Made by a program: the position numbers and the translations under genes. The notes beneath the pieces are model-generated. The model searched no databases. It was not told where the DNA came from and saw nothing but the letters and a program-made list of their open reading frames with translations. DNA of 64,000 nucleotides, taken from positions 2,356,001-2,420,000 of the forward strand of contig OZ246966.1 in assembly GCA_965232405.1 (NCBI GenBank), read 5' to 3'. Shown here one piece after another: positions 49,927-59,431 of this stretch; position 1 is the first letter of the stretch; each line of letters starts with the position of its first letter. The stretch comes from RCIO01 sp965232405. Lineage in GTDB: Bacteria; Pseudomonadota; Alphaproteobacteria; Rhizobiales; Rhizobiaceae.

Positions 49927-51999
49927 CTACCGCCCTTCGCGGTACCACATCGCTCCCAGAGCAAAGAGCAGCAGGCCAAGCCCGAGGAAGCCGGTGAAGA
50001 GCGGCACCCGGCTTACCGCCTTGAGTACCGTATCGCCTGTCGTGTTGAGACCCATCCAGTCTCGGCCTGAGGTGGTGCCGCTGCCACGCACCGGCACGAT
50101 GCCAGGAAGGCTGATGCCGCCGGTCAGGCCGGCCTCGATGCGTCGCACGGATCCGCCGCTGGCCTCCGCTACCGGTGCGAGCTTTTCCGTCGTTGAAACA
50201 ACATCTGCGAATTCAGGCGCGTTGACCGGCCCGACATGGGCAAGGGCCGCAAGATCGCCGTTGCCCACCTGATAGAGACCGATCTCTTCCACCTCGATTG
50301 CGCCGGTGAACAGGCCGGGTCGCTCTTCAGTGAGCGCGACGGTTGCCGTTTCGCCCGAAGGCGAAATGATCTGCGCTTCGCCAGCTTCGTCGGCCATGGT
50401 CTGGCGGCGGACCTCGAGCATCATGCCGCGCCCATTCGCGACAAGGCGCTCCTCTTCCAGTTCCGGCTCTTTCATGAGCCAATGCGCAATGCGTCTGTAG
50501 AGTGAGACGTGCGGGCCGCCGCCCTCAAAGCCGCGCGCCCACAGCCAGCCGTGGTCGGATAGCAGCATACCGACCCGACCCTCGCCCTGACGGTTGAGAA
50601 TGAGCAGGGGCGCTTCGCCAGTTCCCTTCATCACCACCTGGCCGTCCGTGTCGCTGATGCCGATGAGGCGGAACCAGCGGCTCCAGCTTGGCGGCTCGAT
50701 CGCCGAACCTTCCAGCCCGCGAGTGACCGGGTGGCGCTCGCCGGTTTCGGTCAGGCGCGGGAAGTAGGCTTCCTCAACCACCTCACCGGTCGGCAGGGCG
50801 GGCAGGGCAGGCATGAGCGGGGTGCGGGCAATCGACTGCTCCCCGGCATATTCGGGACCGGCAGCGACAAGCAATGCGCCGCCATTCTCCACATATTCAG
50901 CGATGTAGTCGTAATAGAGGATCGGCAGTACGTCGCGGTGCTGGTAGCGGTCGAAGATGATGAGGTCGAAATCATTGATCTTCTCGACGAAGAGCTCACG
51001 CGTCGGGAAGGCGATCAGAGACAGCTCGTTGATCGGCGTTCCGTCCTGCTTTTCCGGCGGGCGCAGAATCGTGAAGTGGACCAGATCCACCGACGCATCC
51101 GACTTCAGAAGGTTGCGCCAGGTGCGTTCGCCCGCATGCGGCTCGCCTGAGACCAGCAGAACCCGCAGGTTTTCGCGAATGCCGTCGACAATTGCGATGG
51201 CCCGGTTGTTTGTATCGGTCAGCTCGTCGCCGTCACGCTCGATGGCGAGTTCTACGATGTTGCGACCGGCCTGCGTGATCGTCGTCGACAGCGCCATTTC
51301 CTGGCCGATGATGGCGCGGCGGATGACCCGCTGCTCGCCATTGACGGAAACACGGACGTCGATCTCACCCGTTTCGCCTTCAGCGCCGATGACGCGGTAG
51401 GTCATCTCCATCTCGCGGCCAACAATGCCGAAGCGCGGCGCTTTTTCGAAACGGATACGGCGGTCGTGTTCGCCTTCTTCGCCGGTCACGAGCGCGTGCA
51501 GCGGGCCGCTGAAGGTACCGGCATTTTCGGGAATATCGTGCACCTGACCGTCGGTGATCATCACCGCGCCGCCGATGCGCGATGGCGGCACGTCGCGGAA
51601 GGCGCTCTCAAGTGCGCCGAAAAGGCGTGTCTCGGTGCGGTCGTCTGCAGCACTCGCCTGTCCAGTCTCGACAGTGCGCACTTCGAATTGCTGGAAACGG
51701 CCGAGCCGAGCCTGCAGTTCGGCAATGGCTGCGTCGGTGGTTGCCTCGCGCTCGCCAATGTCCTGGCTCTGGCTGCGGTCCACAATAAGCGCGACAACGC
51801 TCTTCAGCGCCTCGCGCTCCTCGTCGAGCAGCACCGGGTTGGCGACGGCCAGCGCGAGGGCGGCGACACCCGCAAGCCTGAGCAGCGCGCCGCGCTGTTT
51901 CAGGAAGACGCCCGCAAGCGCCATGCCCAGTACCGGCACGGCAATGATTGCCAGTGCTACCCATGGGATCAGTGGTTCGAAAGAAACCGACCAGTTCAT
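49927..51999 (-). CDS. Membrane-anchored VWA-like protein, last gene of the MoxR/DUF4159 operon
   Basis: 690 residues. Two N-terminal helices (about 10-57) precede a von Willebrand A-like domain with an intact MIDAS: DRSQS at 74-78 and the partner Asp in MITDGQ near 150. A beta-sandwich region and a GATase1-like segment (LLVSGEPHAGERTWRNLL, FDLIIFDRYQHRDVLPILYY, GGALLVAAGPEYAGE) follow. Another beta domain and a final helix (LFTGFLGLGLLLFALGAMWY) end the protein. No characterised homologue is known to me; bacterial 'glutamine amidotransferase-like' membrane proteins in MoxR clusters have this layout. Starts 4 bp inside the DUF4159 gene end. Confidence 0.85.
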   Translation of the reverse strand: MNWSVSFEPLIPWVALAIIAVPVLGMALAGVFLKQRGALLRLAGVAALALAVANPVLLDEEREALKSVVALIVDRSQSQDIGEREATTDAAIAELQARLGRFQQFEVRTVETGQASAADDRTETRLFGALESAFRDVPPSRIGGAVMITDGQVHDIPENAGTFSGPLHALVTGEEGEHDRRIRFEKAPRFGIVGREMEMTYRVIGAEGETGEIDVRVSVNGEQRVIRRAIIGQEMALSTTITQAGRNIVELAIERDGDELTDTNNRAIAIVDGIRENLRVLLVSGEPHAGERTWRNLLKSDASVDLVHFTILRPPEKQDGTPINELSLIAFPTRELFVEKINDFDLIIFDRYQHRDVLPILYYDYIAEYVENGGALLVAAGPEYAGEQSIARTPLMPALPALPTGEVVEEAYFPRLTETGERHPVTRGLEGSAIEPPSWSRWFRLIGISDTDGQVVMKGTGEAPLLILNRQGEGRVGMLLSDHGWLWARGFEGGGPHVSLYRRIAHWLMKEPELEEERLVANGRGMMLEVRRQTMADEAGEAQIISPSGETATVALTEERPGLFTGAIEVEEIGLYQVGNGDLAALAHVGPVNAPEFADVVSTTEKLAPVAEASGGSVRRIEAGLTGGISLPGIVPVRGSGTTSGRDWMGLNTTGDTVLKAVSRVPLFTGFLGLGLLLFALGAMWYREGR

Positions 52000-54827
52000 T
52001 GGCCGAGCCTCTCAAGCAGGATCGGAACATGCACCTGATCGGATTTGTAGTTGCCGGTGAGCATGTACATCATGATGTTGACGCCGCCGCGCAGCGCCCA
52101 CAGCCGCTGCAGGGGATCGGATGGCACTGTCGGCAACAGTGGCTGGCCGTTGTTGTCGATCGCCCAGGCACCGGCGAAGTCGTTGCCGGTGATCATGATG
52201 GGCGAAACGCCGTCTCCGGTACGCACCGGGCGGTTTTCCGTGTTTTCGGCGTCAAGCGCGGCCTCCACCCAGAGCGGGCTGCCATAGTAGCGGCCCGGGA
52301 ACTCCTGCATGATGAAGAACGCCTTTGTGAGCACATGATCCGGCGGCACCGGCTCGAGCGGCGGCACATTCAGCGAGGACAGGATATCGCGCAGCCGCCG
52401 GTTCGAGGCGCTGGTGTTGTCGCCGAACCCGTTCGAAAACTGGTCGCGCGTGTCAAACAGAACCGTTCCGCCCTGCTGCATGTAGGCGTCGATGCGGGCG
52501 ATCGCCTCGGGCGTTGGCATGTCGGTATCGGCATCGACCGGCCAGTAGATCAGCGGATAGAAGGCCAGTTCGTCGACCGCGATATCCACCCCGGCCGGAA
52601 GGCCGGGCTCAAGTGCCGTCTTCTGGGTCAGAAACCGCGTCAACCCGGTCAGGCCGGCGCGGCTGATAGCGTCGATGGAGCCGTCGCCAGTGATCACATA
52701 GGCGATGCGGGTTTCGGTGATCGCCTGGATCGCCTCCGCGTCGCCGGGTCTTGCGTCCTGTGCATGGGATGGCGAAGGCGCGAGCGCCCAAAGACCGGCG
52801 GCAAGGATCGCGGCCGACACTGCGGCGGCTGTCGCGCGTGTGCTGCTGCGGTGTAGCCTGGCAGCGGAAAAGACGCCGCCCATCCAGAAGACCGCCAGCA
52901 TGTCGAGGATCATGAGGCCGAGGGCTGCCGCAAAAAGCGGTCCGCGCAGGTCGCGCGATTCATCGAAGGCATAGGCTGCGTCGGTGACCGGCAACGCAGT
53001 CTGCGGACGGCTGATCGGCACGAACTGCGCATCCGCGCCCAAGAGATTGTGGGCGAGCACACCTTCCTCGCCGCCATAGAGGCCGGGCGGATTTTCGATG
53101 GTGACGGCCCGGTCGCCGGCCGAAATGTCGAGCGGGCGCGCCCCGGGCGGCGGTGGCACGATCTGTCCGTCGGCAGCGATCATCCGGTAGGGCGCCAAGG
53201 CTTCTCTTGCACCGTCGGCATTGGCGCTGATGCTGCCCTGGTTGCGCGAAAGCTGGACCAGTCGCCGCAGCATTTCCACAAACGTACCGGAGATCGGCAG
53301 GTTCGACCATGTCGCCTGCGGGGTGATGTGAAACAGCACCAGCGTGCCGTCGCCGCGCCGCGCGCCGGTCACCAGCGGCGTGCCGTCGGCGAGTGTTGCC
53401 CAGCTGCGCTCGACAATGTCGGGTGTCGGTTCGGCCAGCACCTGCCGGTTGACGGTCACCTCATTTGGCGGTGTCAGGTCGGCGAAGGGGCCGGTGATGG
53501 GGAAATCCGTCAGCGGCTGAGGTTCGGTCCATGACAACGAACCGCCGAGCTGGCGTTCGCCCAACCGCAGCCGGACCGGTAGAAGCGCCTCGTCATTGTC
53601 GGCCGCGGCAAGGCGCGAGCCTGCGAAGCGCACCAGCGTCCCGCCGCCCTCCATCCACTCGATCAGCGCGTCTCGCGCCTCGTCCGGCAGCGTGCCGACA
53701 TCGGCCATGACGATCATCGCCGGCTTGCGCTCCAGCAGGGCCGGAATGGCTTCGGTCAGGTCGGCGCTTTCGGCCTCCACCAGATCGGCAAAGGGCGCCA
53801 GCGCGCGGCTGATGTAATAAAGCGGCGACAGAAGCGGCTGCGCCAGATCCCGCTCGCCCTGCGAGATGAGGCCGACGCGGCGGCGCTTGGAATTTTCGTC
53901 CAGTACGCGGACAGACGCCGCCTGCCCCTCGCCATCGATGACGATGGTCGCGAAGTCGTTGCGCAGTTCGAACGGCACGCGGATTTCAGCGGTGGTCTCG
54001 GCCTCGCCCGGCGCGAAGCTGAGCGTGGCGTCGGCGATGCGACGCCCGCGCTCGTCAAGCGCACCGACCGTCGCGACATGGGGGACGGGAAGACCCGGCA
54101 TGCGGATCGCCGTGACCTCGAAGGCATCAGCCTGATTGTCGGCTGTGCGGAGCCCAAGCATCGGCAGGTTTTCCGGTGCAACCCACATCACGCTGCCCGC
54201 GTCATTGGTCAGCAATGTACGGAAAGCCGCTTCGTCGCCCGGTGCGGCCAGTCCGTCTGAGAGCACGGCGACGCTGGCTCCCGGCACAGTGGCCAGCGCC
54301 TCGGCAACACGGCCATAGACTGCTGGCCGGTTGGTCGGCACCGGCTGCGGCTTTGCTGCATTCAACCTGTCGCGCGCGGTGGCAGCATCGAACGGGCCGA
54401 TCTCCGCGTTTGCGGGTTCGGCGGTGAAAGCCAGCACCACCGGGACGCCGGTTTCGGCTGCGTCGGCGATCAGCCTGTCAGCGGTAGCAACGCGACGCTC
54501 CCAGTCGGTTGCGCTGGCCCAGCCATTGTCCATGACGATGGCCACAGCATTGCCGCCCGCCGGCAATCTTTCGCGTGGATTGAAGACCGGTTCGGCCAGC
54601 GCAAGGATCACCAGCGCTGCCATTAGCAGCCTGAGCAGCGTCAGCCACCAGGGGCTTTGATGCGGGGTTTCCTCCTTACGGGCCACGCGAGCCAGAATGC
54701 GCAGAGGAGGGAAAAGTTCGGTCTGCGGGCGCGGCGGCGTGAGTCTGAGCAACCACCAGATCACGGGCAGGGCAAGAAGGCCGAACAGAACCGCCGGCGC
54801 GCCGAAGCTCAGCGGCAGCCAGCTCAA
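51996..54827 (-). CDS. BatA-like N-terminus + DUF4159 membrane protein
   Basis: 943 residues. The N-terminal aerotolerance (BatA) region has two helices (SFGAPAVLFGLLALPVIWWL, LRLLMAALVILALAEPVF). A VWA-like domain has a degenerate MIDAS: D100-N-G-W-A where DxSxS is expected. GATase-like and beta-rich regions follow. Two more helices lie near 645-705 with a secretion-like end (SPSHAQDARPGD), and then the DUF4159 domain (about 720-940), GATase-like, with TRIAYVITGDGS and VLFDTRDQ. It may act as a periplasm-facing scaffold with the other VWA proteins. Overlaps neighbours on both sides by 4 bp. Confidence 0.88.
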   Translation of the reverse strand: MSWLPLSFGAPAVLFGLLALPVIWWLLRLTPPRPQTELFPPLRILARVARKEETPHQSPWWLTLLRLLMAALVILALAEPVFNPRERLPAGGNAVAIVMDNGWASATDWERRVATADRLIADAAETGVPVVLAFTAEPANAEIGPFDAATARDRLNAAKPQPVPTNRPAVYGRVAEALATVPGASVAVLSDGLAAPGDEAAFRTLLTNDAGSVMWVAPENLPMLGLRTADNQADAFEVTAIRMPGLPVPHVATVGALDERGRRIADATLSFAPGEAETTAEIRVPFELRNDFATIVIDGEGQAASVRVLDENSKRRRVGLISQGERDLAQPLLSPLYYISRALAPFADLVEAESADLTEAIPALLERKPAMIVMADVGTLPDEARDALIEWMEGGGTLVRFAGSRLAAADNDEALLPVRLRLGERQLGGSLSWTEPQPLTDFPITGPFADLTPPNEVTVNRQVLAEPTPDIVERSWATLADGTPLVTGARRGDGTLVLFHITPQATWSNLPISGTFVEMLRRLVQLSRNQGSISANADGAREALAPYRMIAADGQIVPPPPGARPLDISAGDRAVTIENPPGLYGGEEGVLAHNLLGADAQFVPISRPQTALPVTDAAYAFDESRDLRGPLFAAALGLMILDMLAVFWMGGVFSAARLHRSSTRATAAAVSAAILAAGLWALAPSPSHAQDARPGDAEAIQAITETRIAYVITGDGSIDAISRAGLTGLTRFLTQKTALEPGLPAGVDIAVDELAFYPLIYWPVDADTDMPTPEAIARIDAYMQQGGTVLFDTRDQFSNGFGDNTSASNRRLRDILSSLNVPPLEPVPPDHVLTKAFFIMQEFPGRYYGSPLWVEAALDAENTENRPVRTGDGVSPIMITGNDFAGAWAIDNNGQPLLPTVPSDPLQRLWALRGGVNIMMYMLTGNYKSDQVHVPILLERLGQ

Positions 54828-55741
54828 GCGTGGCCTCCATTCCCGAAGCCGGGATCAACAGTCATTGCCATGTGCACCTTGACCAGCGCTTCGGAAGCGA
54901 GGCGGTCTGTGTGGTTGACAGTGTAGCTCCAGCCCAGCCGCTTGCACCACTGGTCGAGTTCGGCACGTCGTGCCGAGTAGAGCTGGCGATAATCCTCGCC
55001 CAGCGTTTCGGCACGGCCGGCGGTGAGGCGTTCGCCGGTTTCGGGATCGCGAAACTCGGTTCTGCCGGCATAAGGAAAAGTCTCTTCCGCTGGATCGGCA
55101 ACCTCGACCAGGTGCGCGCGCACGCCGCGGCTAGCGAGAGGCGCGAGCCAAGCCTGGGTTTCTTCGACGGGATCGAGGAAATCGCTGGTCACGACAATGT
55201 CGGAGAAGCGGCGGATCTGTAGAAGGTCGGGCCGCAGCGGCGGTGATTGCATGTGCGCCAGCCGCGCGGCCAGTCTTTCGGCACCGCTTCGCGCGGCAAA
55301 AGGATCGGTCACGCCCGGCCATGCGATGCGCTCGCCGCTTCGCGACAACAGCTCGGCAAGGGCTAGGATCAGCACCAGAGCGCGCGATTCCTTCGACACG
55401 GTCGCAGTCGCCGATTTGTAGAGCATGGACGGCGATGGGTCGGCCCAGAGCCAGACGGTATGTGCCGCCTCCCATTCGCGGTCGCGGATATAGGTATGGT
55501 CGTCACGGGCCGAGCGCCGCCAGTCGATGCGAGACATGGGCTCGCCTTCGACATAGGGCCGGAACTGCCAGAAATTCTCGCCGATGCCGCGGCGCCTGCG
55601 GCCATGCCAGCCGGCAATCACCGTGTTGACGACGCGCCGTGCTTCCACCAGAAGGTCGGGCACCAGGGATGCCCTGAGCCGCCCCCGCGCGAGCGCATCG
55701 CCCGTTGTGACGGGTGTTGCGGCTTCGCCGATGGGCGCCAT
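54824..55741 (-). CDS. DUF58 protein of the MoxR operon
   Basis: 305 residues. The DUF58 signature EGEPMSRIDWRRSARDDHTYIRDRE is spread over about residues 65-89 and is followed by a VWA-like domain with intact MIDAS DPSPS at 101-105 and IVVTSDFLDP near 190. There is no membrane helix, so it is cytoplasmic or peripheral. DUF58 proteins are regular partners of MoxR ATPases. It lies 12 bp after moxR and 4 bp inside the start of the DUF4159 gene, so all four genes are one transcript. Confidence 0.92.
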   Translation of the reverse strand: MAPIGEAATPVTTGDALARGRLRASLVPDLLVEARRVVNTVIAGWHGRRRRGIGENFWQFRPYVEGEPMSRIDWRRSARDDHTYIRDREWEAAHTVWLWADPSPSMLYKSATATVSKESRALVLILALAELLSRSGERIAWPGVTDPFAARSGAERLAARLAHMQSPPLRPDLLQIRRFSDIVVTSDFLDPVEETQAWLAPLASRGVRAHLVEVADPAEETFPYAGRTEFRDPETGERLTAGRAETLGEDYRQLYSARRAELDQWCKRLGWSYTVNHTDRLASEALVKVHMAMTVDPGFGNGGHA

Positions 55742-55753
55742 AGCGTTCCCCGC

Positions 55754-56761
55754 CTACCCCTGCGCCTTGACCAGCCGGGCGATCACGTCACGTACGCTCA
55801 TGCCCTCGGCCCGGGCGGCAAATGTCAACGCCATGCGATGCTGCAATACCGGCTCGGCCAGCGCATGAACGTCGTCGACCGACGGCGCCAGACGGCCCTC
55901 ATAAAGAGCGCGGGCGCGGGCGCAGAGCGTCAGCGCCTGACTGGCGCGAGGCCCCGGACCCCAGGCGACGTGGCGGTCGGTTTCATCATGACCCTGTCCC
56001 GGACGCGCGGAACGGACCAGCGAAAGAATTGCCTCCACGACGGTTTCGGGAACCGGCATGCGGCGGATAAGGTTCTGGATTTCCCGTAGCCTGGCGGCGG
56101 CAATCACGTTCTTTGCCTCGGCTTCGTCGGTGCCAGTGGTTTCGATCAGGATGCGACGCTCGGCCTCGATCTCGGGATAGGAAATGTCGACCTGCATCAG
56201 AAAGCGGTCGAGCTGCGCTTCCGGCAGCGGGTAGGTGCCTTCCTGTTCCAGCGGGTTCTGGGTGGCCAGAACGTGGAAGGGCGAAGGCAGGTCATGGCGC
56301 TTGCCGGCCACGGTGACATGGTATTCCTGCATCGACTGCAACAGCGCAGACTGGGTGCGCGGCGAGGCGCGGTTGATCTCGTCGGCCATCAGAAGCTGAG
56401 CGAAAACCGGACCGGGAATGAAACGGAAGGAACGTTTGCCCTTCTCGTCCTGTTCCAGCACTTCGGAGCCCAAAATGTCGGACGGCATGAGATCGGGGGT
56501 GAACTGGATGCGGTTGGCATCTAGGCCAAGAACAGTGCCAAGCGTTTCCACCAGTTTGGTCTTGGCAAGACCGGGTACGCCGACCAGCAATGCATGGCCG
56601 CCGGCAAGCAGCGCGACCATTGTTTGCTCGACCACAGAATGCTGACCAAAAATGACGCTTCCGACCGCTTCCCTGACGCTGGCAATGTCGGCAAGAGCCG
56701 CTTCGGCCTCGGCGATCATTTCCTTTTCGGAGGGAGCCTTGTCCTTGACGATGACGCTCAT
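55754..56761 (-). CDS. MoxR-family AAA+ ATPase
   Basis: 335 residues. AAA_3 core: Walker A GVPGLAKTKLVETLG near 58-72, LMPSDILGSEVLEQD near 90, Walker B LLMADEINRASPRTQSALLQ near 122, sensor LATQNPLEQEGTYPLPEAQLD near 165-185. The AAA lid follows at the C-terminus. MoxR proteins act as chaperones that mature or switch metal-binding VWA proteins; here the partners are the three downstream VWA-like products. ATG 56761 was preferred (GGAAGGG ten bases upstream); TTG 56770 is possible. Confidence 0.93.
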   Translation of the reverse strand: MSVIVKDKAPSEKEMIAEAEAALADIASVREAVGSVIFGQHSVVEQTMVALLAGGHALLVGVPGLAKTKLVETLGTVLGLDANRIQFTPDLMPSDILGSEVLEQDEKGKRSFRFIPGPVFAQLLMADEINRASPRTQSALLQSMQEYHVTVAGKRHDLPSPFHVLATQNPLEQEGTYPLPEAQLDRFLMQVDISYPEIEAERRILIETTGTDEAEAKNVIAAARLREIQNLIRRMPVPETVVEAILSLVRSARPGQGHDETDRHVAWGPGPRASQALTLCARARALYEGRLAPSVDDVHALAEPVLQHRMALTFAARAEGMSVRDVIARLVKAQG

Positions 56762-56919
56762 GCCCTTCAATCCCTTCCGGCGGAACTGCTATGGAGTCCG
56801 TCTGCCACGCACACCGCCCCTCCTGGGGCACGAATCATCCGATGTTGCAGCGCCCACAGGTTGAACATAAATCAGGTTCGAGTAACGACAAGCGCGATGA
56901 CAGTGACTATTTCGTGACG

Positions 56920-57549
56920 ATGGGCAGGCAGGCTGAACCGTTTGAAAAGGGCCTCGCGAAGGCTGGCGACACCGCCGGTCTGCAGGCGCTGATTGCCCGC
57001 GCAGCCCGCGCAGGCAAGGGCTTGCCGCCGGTTGAGCGCTGGAATCCGGACTTTTGCGGCGATCTCGACATGGAGATCAAGGCGGACGGCACCTGGTTCT
57101 ATATGGGCACGCCGATCGGGCGGCCAGCGCTGGTCCAACTGTTTTCCACGGTGCTGCGCAAGGATGCCGACGGGCGGACCTATCTGGTCACTCCTGTGGA
57201 AAAGGTGGGTATCCGGGTTCAGGACGCGCACTTCGTCGCTGTCGAGATGGATGTTTCGGGCAAACGTGACGATCAGGTGCTTACCTTTCGCACCAACGTC
57301 GGTGATGTGGTCGAGGCAGGCGATGAGCACCCGCTGCGGTTTGTCGACGAGGACGGCACTGGCGGGCTGAAGCCATATCTGCATGTGCGTGGCCGTCTCG
57401 AGGCGCTGGTGGCGCGCCCCGTGATGTATCAGATGGTCGAAATCGGCGAGGAAATCGAGATCGACGGCAAGGCGATGTTCTGTGTGCGCTCGAAAGGCGA
57501 GGTGTTTCCGATCATGCCGGTCGAAACGCTGCAGCGGTTGAGCGCCTGA
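56920..57549 (+). CDS. DUF1285 protein
   Basis: 209 residues, typical for DUF1285: PVERWNPDFCGDLDMEIKAD, GTWFYMGTPIGRPALVQLFS, YLVTPVEKVGIRVQDAHFVA, and a C-terminal pleckstrin-like region. Function unknown; cytoplasmic. It opens an operon with the Nudix hydrolase and CCA-adding enzyme, its TGA sharing a base with the next ATG. ATG 56920 is preferred; GTG 56914 is also possible. Divergent from moxR across about 158 bp, where no gene was seen. Confidence 0.9.
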   Translation: MGRQAEPFEKGLAKAGDTAGLQALIARAARAGKGLPPVERWNPDFCGDLDMEIKADGTWFYMGTPIGRPALVQLFSTVLRKDADGRTYLVTPVEKVGIRVQDAHFVAVEMDVSGKRDDQVLTFRTNVGDVVEAGDEHPLRFVDEDGTGGLKPYLHVRGRLEALVARPVMYQMVEIGEEIEIDGKAMFCVRSKGEVFPIMPVETLQRLSA

Positions 57550-58184
57550 TGACGGAACTGGCAACCACAGGGCCCTTTTCCGCCGAGGATTTTCGTCGCC
57601 GTGCGGCCGGTGCGACGCATCCAGAAGGCAGTGACGATTTCGGCGATCACCGGCTCAATCCCGATATGCGAGAGACGATCGTGCGCGCCGGACTGCGCGA
57701 TGCCGCCGTGCTGATCCCGGTTGTGGACCACGAAGAGGGCGCCACGATCATCCTGACCCAGCGCACAACGACGATGCGCAACCATTCGGGCCAGATCGCC
57801 TTTCCCGGCGGCAAGATCGATCCGGAGGATCCGACGCCGGAAGATGCCGCGCTCAGGGAAGCCGACGAGGAGATTGGCCTTGCGGGAAACCATGTCGATG
57901 TCATCGGGCGGCTGCCGGACTATGTAACGGGAAGCGGGTTCCGCATTGCGCCGGTGCTGTCCGTGGTGCGGCCGGGTTTCGACCTCACCATCAATCCCGA
58001 CGAGGTGGATGCCGCCTTCGAGGTGCCGCTCGCCTTCCTCATGGACCCGGCCAACCACCGCAGGCAAAGCCGGGTGTGGAACAACCAGAAGCGGTTTTTC
58101 TACGAGATGCCGTTCGGCGAACGCTATATCTGGGGCGTGACGGCGGGGATCATCCGCACGCTCTATGAAAGGCTGTACGTGTGA
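57549..58184 (+). CDS. Nudix hydrolase, CoA pyrophosphatase (NudL-like)
   Basis: 211 residues. The Nudix box GGKIDPEDPTPEDAALREAD continues with EEIGL. The two extra residues between the first Glu and Arg-Glu are normal in NudL/NUDT7-type enzymes, which cleave CoA to phosphopantetheine and ADP. The upstream LTQRTTTMRNHSGQIAFPGG (about 76-95) is the CoA-Nudix signature. It lies between DUF1285 and the CCA-adding enzyme with 1-bp and 4-bp (GTGA) overlaps. Confidence 0.93.
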   Translation: MTELATTGPFSAEDFRRRAAGATHPEGSDDFGDHRLNPDMRETIVRAGLRDAAVLIPVVDHEEGATIILTQRTTTMRNHSGQIAFPGGKIDPEDPTPEDAALREADEEIGLAGNHVDVIGRLPDYVTGSGFRIAPVLSVVRPGFDLTINPDEVDAAFEVPLAFLMDPANHRRQSRVWNNQKRFFYEMPFGERYIWGVTAGIIRTLYERLYV

Positions 58185-59431
58185 GCGACGCCACGATCGC
58201 GAAGGCGAAATGGCTGGCCGAGCCGGGCCTGCAGAAATTGCTGGCTGTGCTTTCAGCCAATGGCGAGGAAGCGCGCATCGCCGGCGGGGCGGTACGCAAT
58301 GCGCTTCTGGGCGAGCCGGTTACCGACATCGACATTGCAACCACCAACCTGCCCGACAATACCGAGGCACGAGCGGCGGCGGCCGGTTTCAAGACTGTGC
58401 CGACCGGCAAGGAGCACGGCACGATTACCGTCGTTGCGGACGGCACGCCTTATGAAGTGACCACGCTGCGCTCAGACATCGAAACCGATGGCAGGCGCGC
58501 ACAGGTTCAGTTCGGCCGCGACTGGAAACGGGACGCTGAGAGGCGCGACTTCACCATCAATGGGCTTTACGCCGACGCAGACGGTAGCGTGACAGATCTC
58601 GTTGGCGGGCTTGCCGATCTCGAAACGCGCACGCTGCGTTTCATTGGCGATGCGGAACAGCGCATTCGCGAGGACTATCTGCGCATCCTGCGCTTCTTCC
58701 GCTTTTTTGCCTGGTATGGGTCGGGACGGCCCGACGCTGAGGGTATCAAGGCCTGCGCGCGCCTGAAGGAAGGGCTGGACCGGCTCTCCGCCGAGCGGGT
58801 GTGGGCGGAGCTGAAGAAGCTTCTCGCGGCCCCCGACCCATCGCGCGCGCTTTTGTGGATGCGCCAGACCGGCGTGCTGACGCGGGTCGTGCCGGAGAGC
58901 GAAAACTGGGGCATCGACTTCATTCCCGGTCTCATCGATGCGGAGACGGCGCAGAAGTGGAATCCGGACCCTCTGTTGCGGCTGGAGGCGATCGTACCGC
59001 CCGACGCCGAGCGCCTTGAGGGGCTTGCTGAGCGGCTGCGGCTCTCGAACGCCGAGGCGGAACGGCTGAAACGCTGGGCCGAGGCGGCATTGCCGCCTGC
59101 GGGCACAAGCGAAGCGGAGCTTGCACGGCTCGCCTATCGCGGCAAGCCCGAGGGTATCGGTGACCGCGTGAAACTGGCGCTGGCGGCCGCCCGCGCAAAA
59201 GCGGACACCGGGACAGCCAAGCGCTATCAACGGATGCTCAAATTTCTGAAGGGCTGGCAAATGCCGGACATGCCGGTGTCTGGCAACGACCTGCTTGCGT
59301 CCGGCCTGATGCCGGGAAAAGGGCTTGGAACGATCCTCAAATCTCTCGAGGATGAGTGGGTCGACAGCAATTTCTCGCTGAACCGCGACGCGCTATTGAA
59401 GCGCGCCGCGAAGCTTGTTGCGGGAAACTAG
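58181..59431 (+). CDS. CCA tRNA nucleotidyltransferase / poly(A) polymerase family
   Basis: 416 residues. Class II nucleotidyltransferase head: RIAGGAVRNALLGEPVTDID (about 32-51), with DID metal-binding Asp pair and substrate RRDFTINGLYAD near 122, then FIGDAEQRIREDYLRILRFF near 150. The C-terminal helical region differs from E. coli CCA enzyme and has no HD domain, as in alphaproteobacteria. It adds or repairs CCA on tRNA 3' ends. The start is GTG, overlapping the Nudix stop. The stop codon shares CTAG with the convergent DUF1059 gene. Confidence 0.94.
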   Translation: MSDATIAKAKWLAEPGLQKLLAVLSANGEEARIAGGAVRNALLGEPVTDIDIATTNLPDNTEARAAAAGFKTVPTGKEHGTITVVADGTPYEVTTLRSDIETDGRRAQVQFGRDWKRDAERRDFTINGLYADADGSVTDLVGGLADLETRTLRFIGDAEQRIREDYLRILRFFRFFAWYGSGRPDAEGIKACARLKEGLDRLSAERVWAELKKLLAAPDPSRALLWMRQTGVLTRVVPESENWGIDFIPGLIDAETAQKWNPDPLLRLEAIVPPDAERLEGLAERLRLSNAEAERLKRWAEAALPPAGTSEAELARLAYRGKPEGIGDRVKLALAAARAKADTGTAKRYQRMLKFLKGWQMPDMPVSGNDLLASGLMPGKGLGTILKSLEDEWVDSNFSLNRDALLKRAAKLVAGN

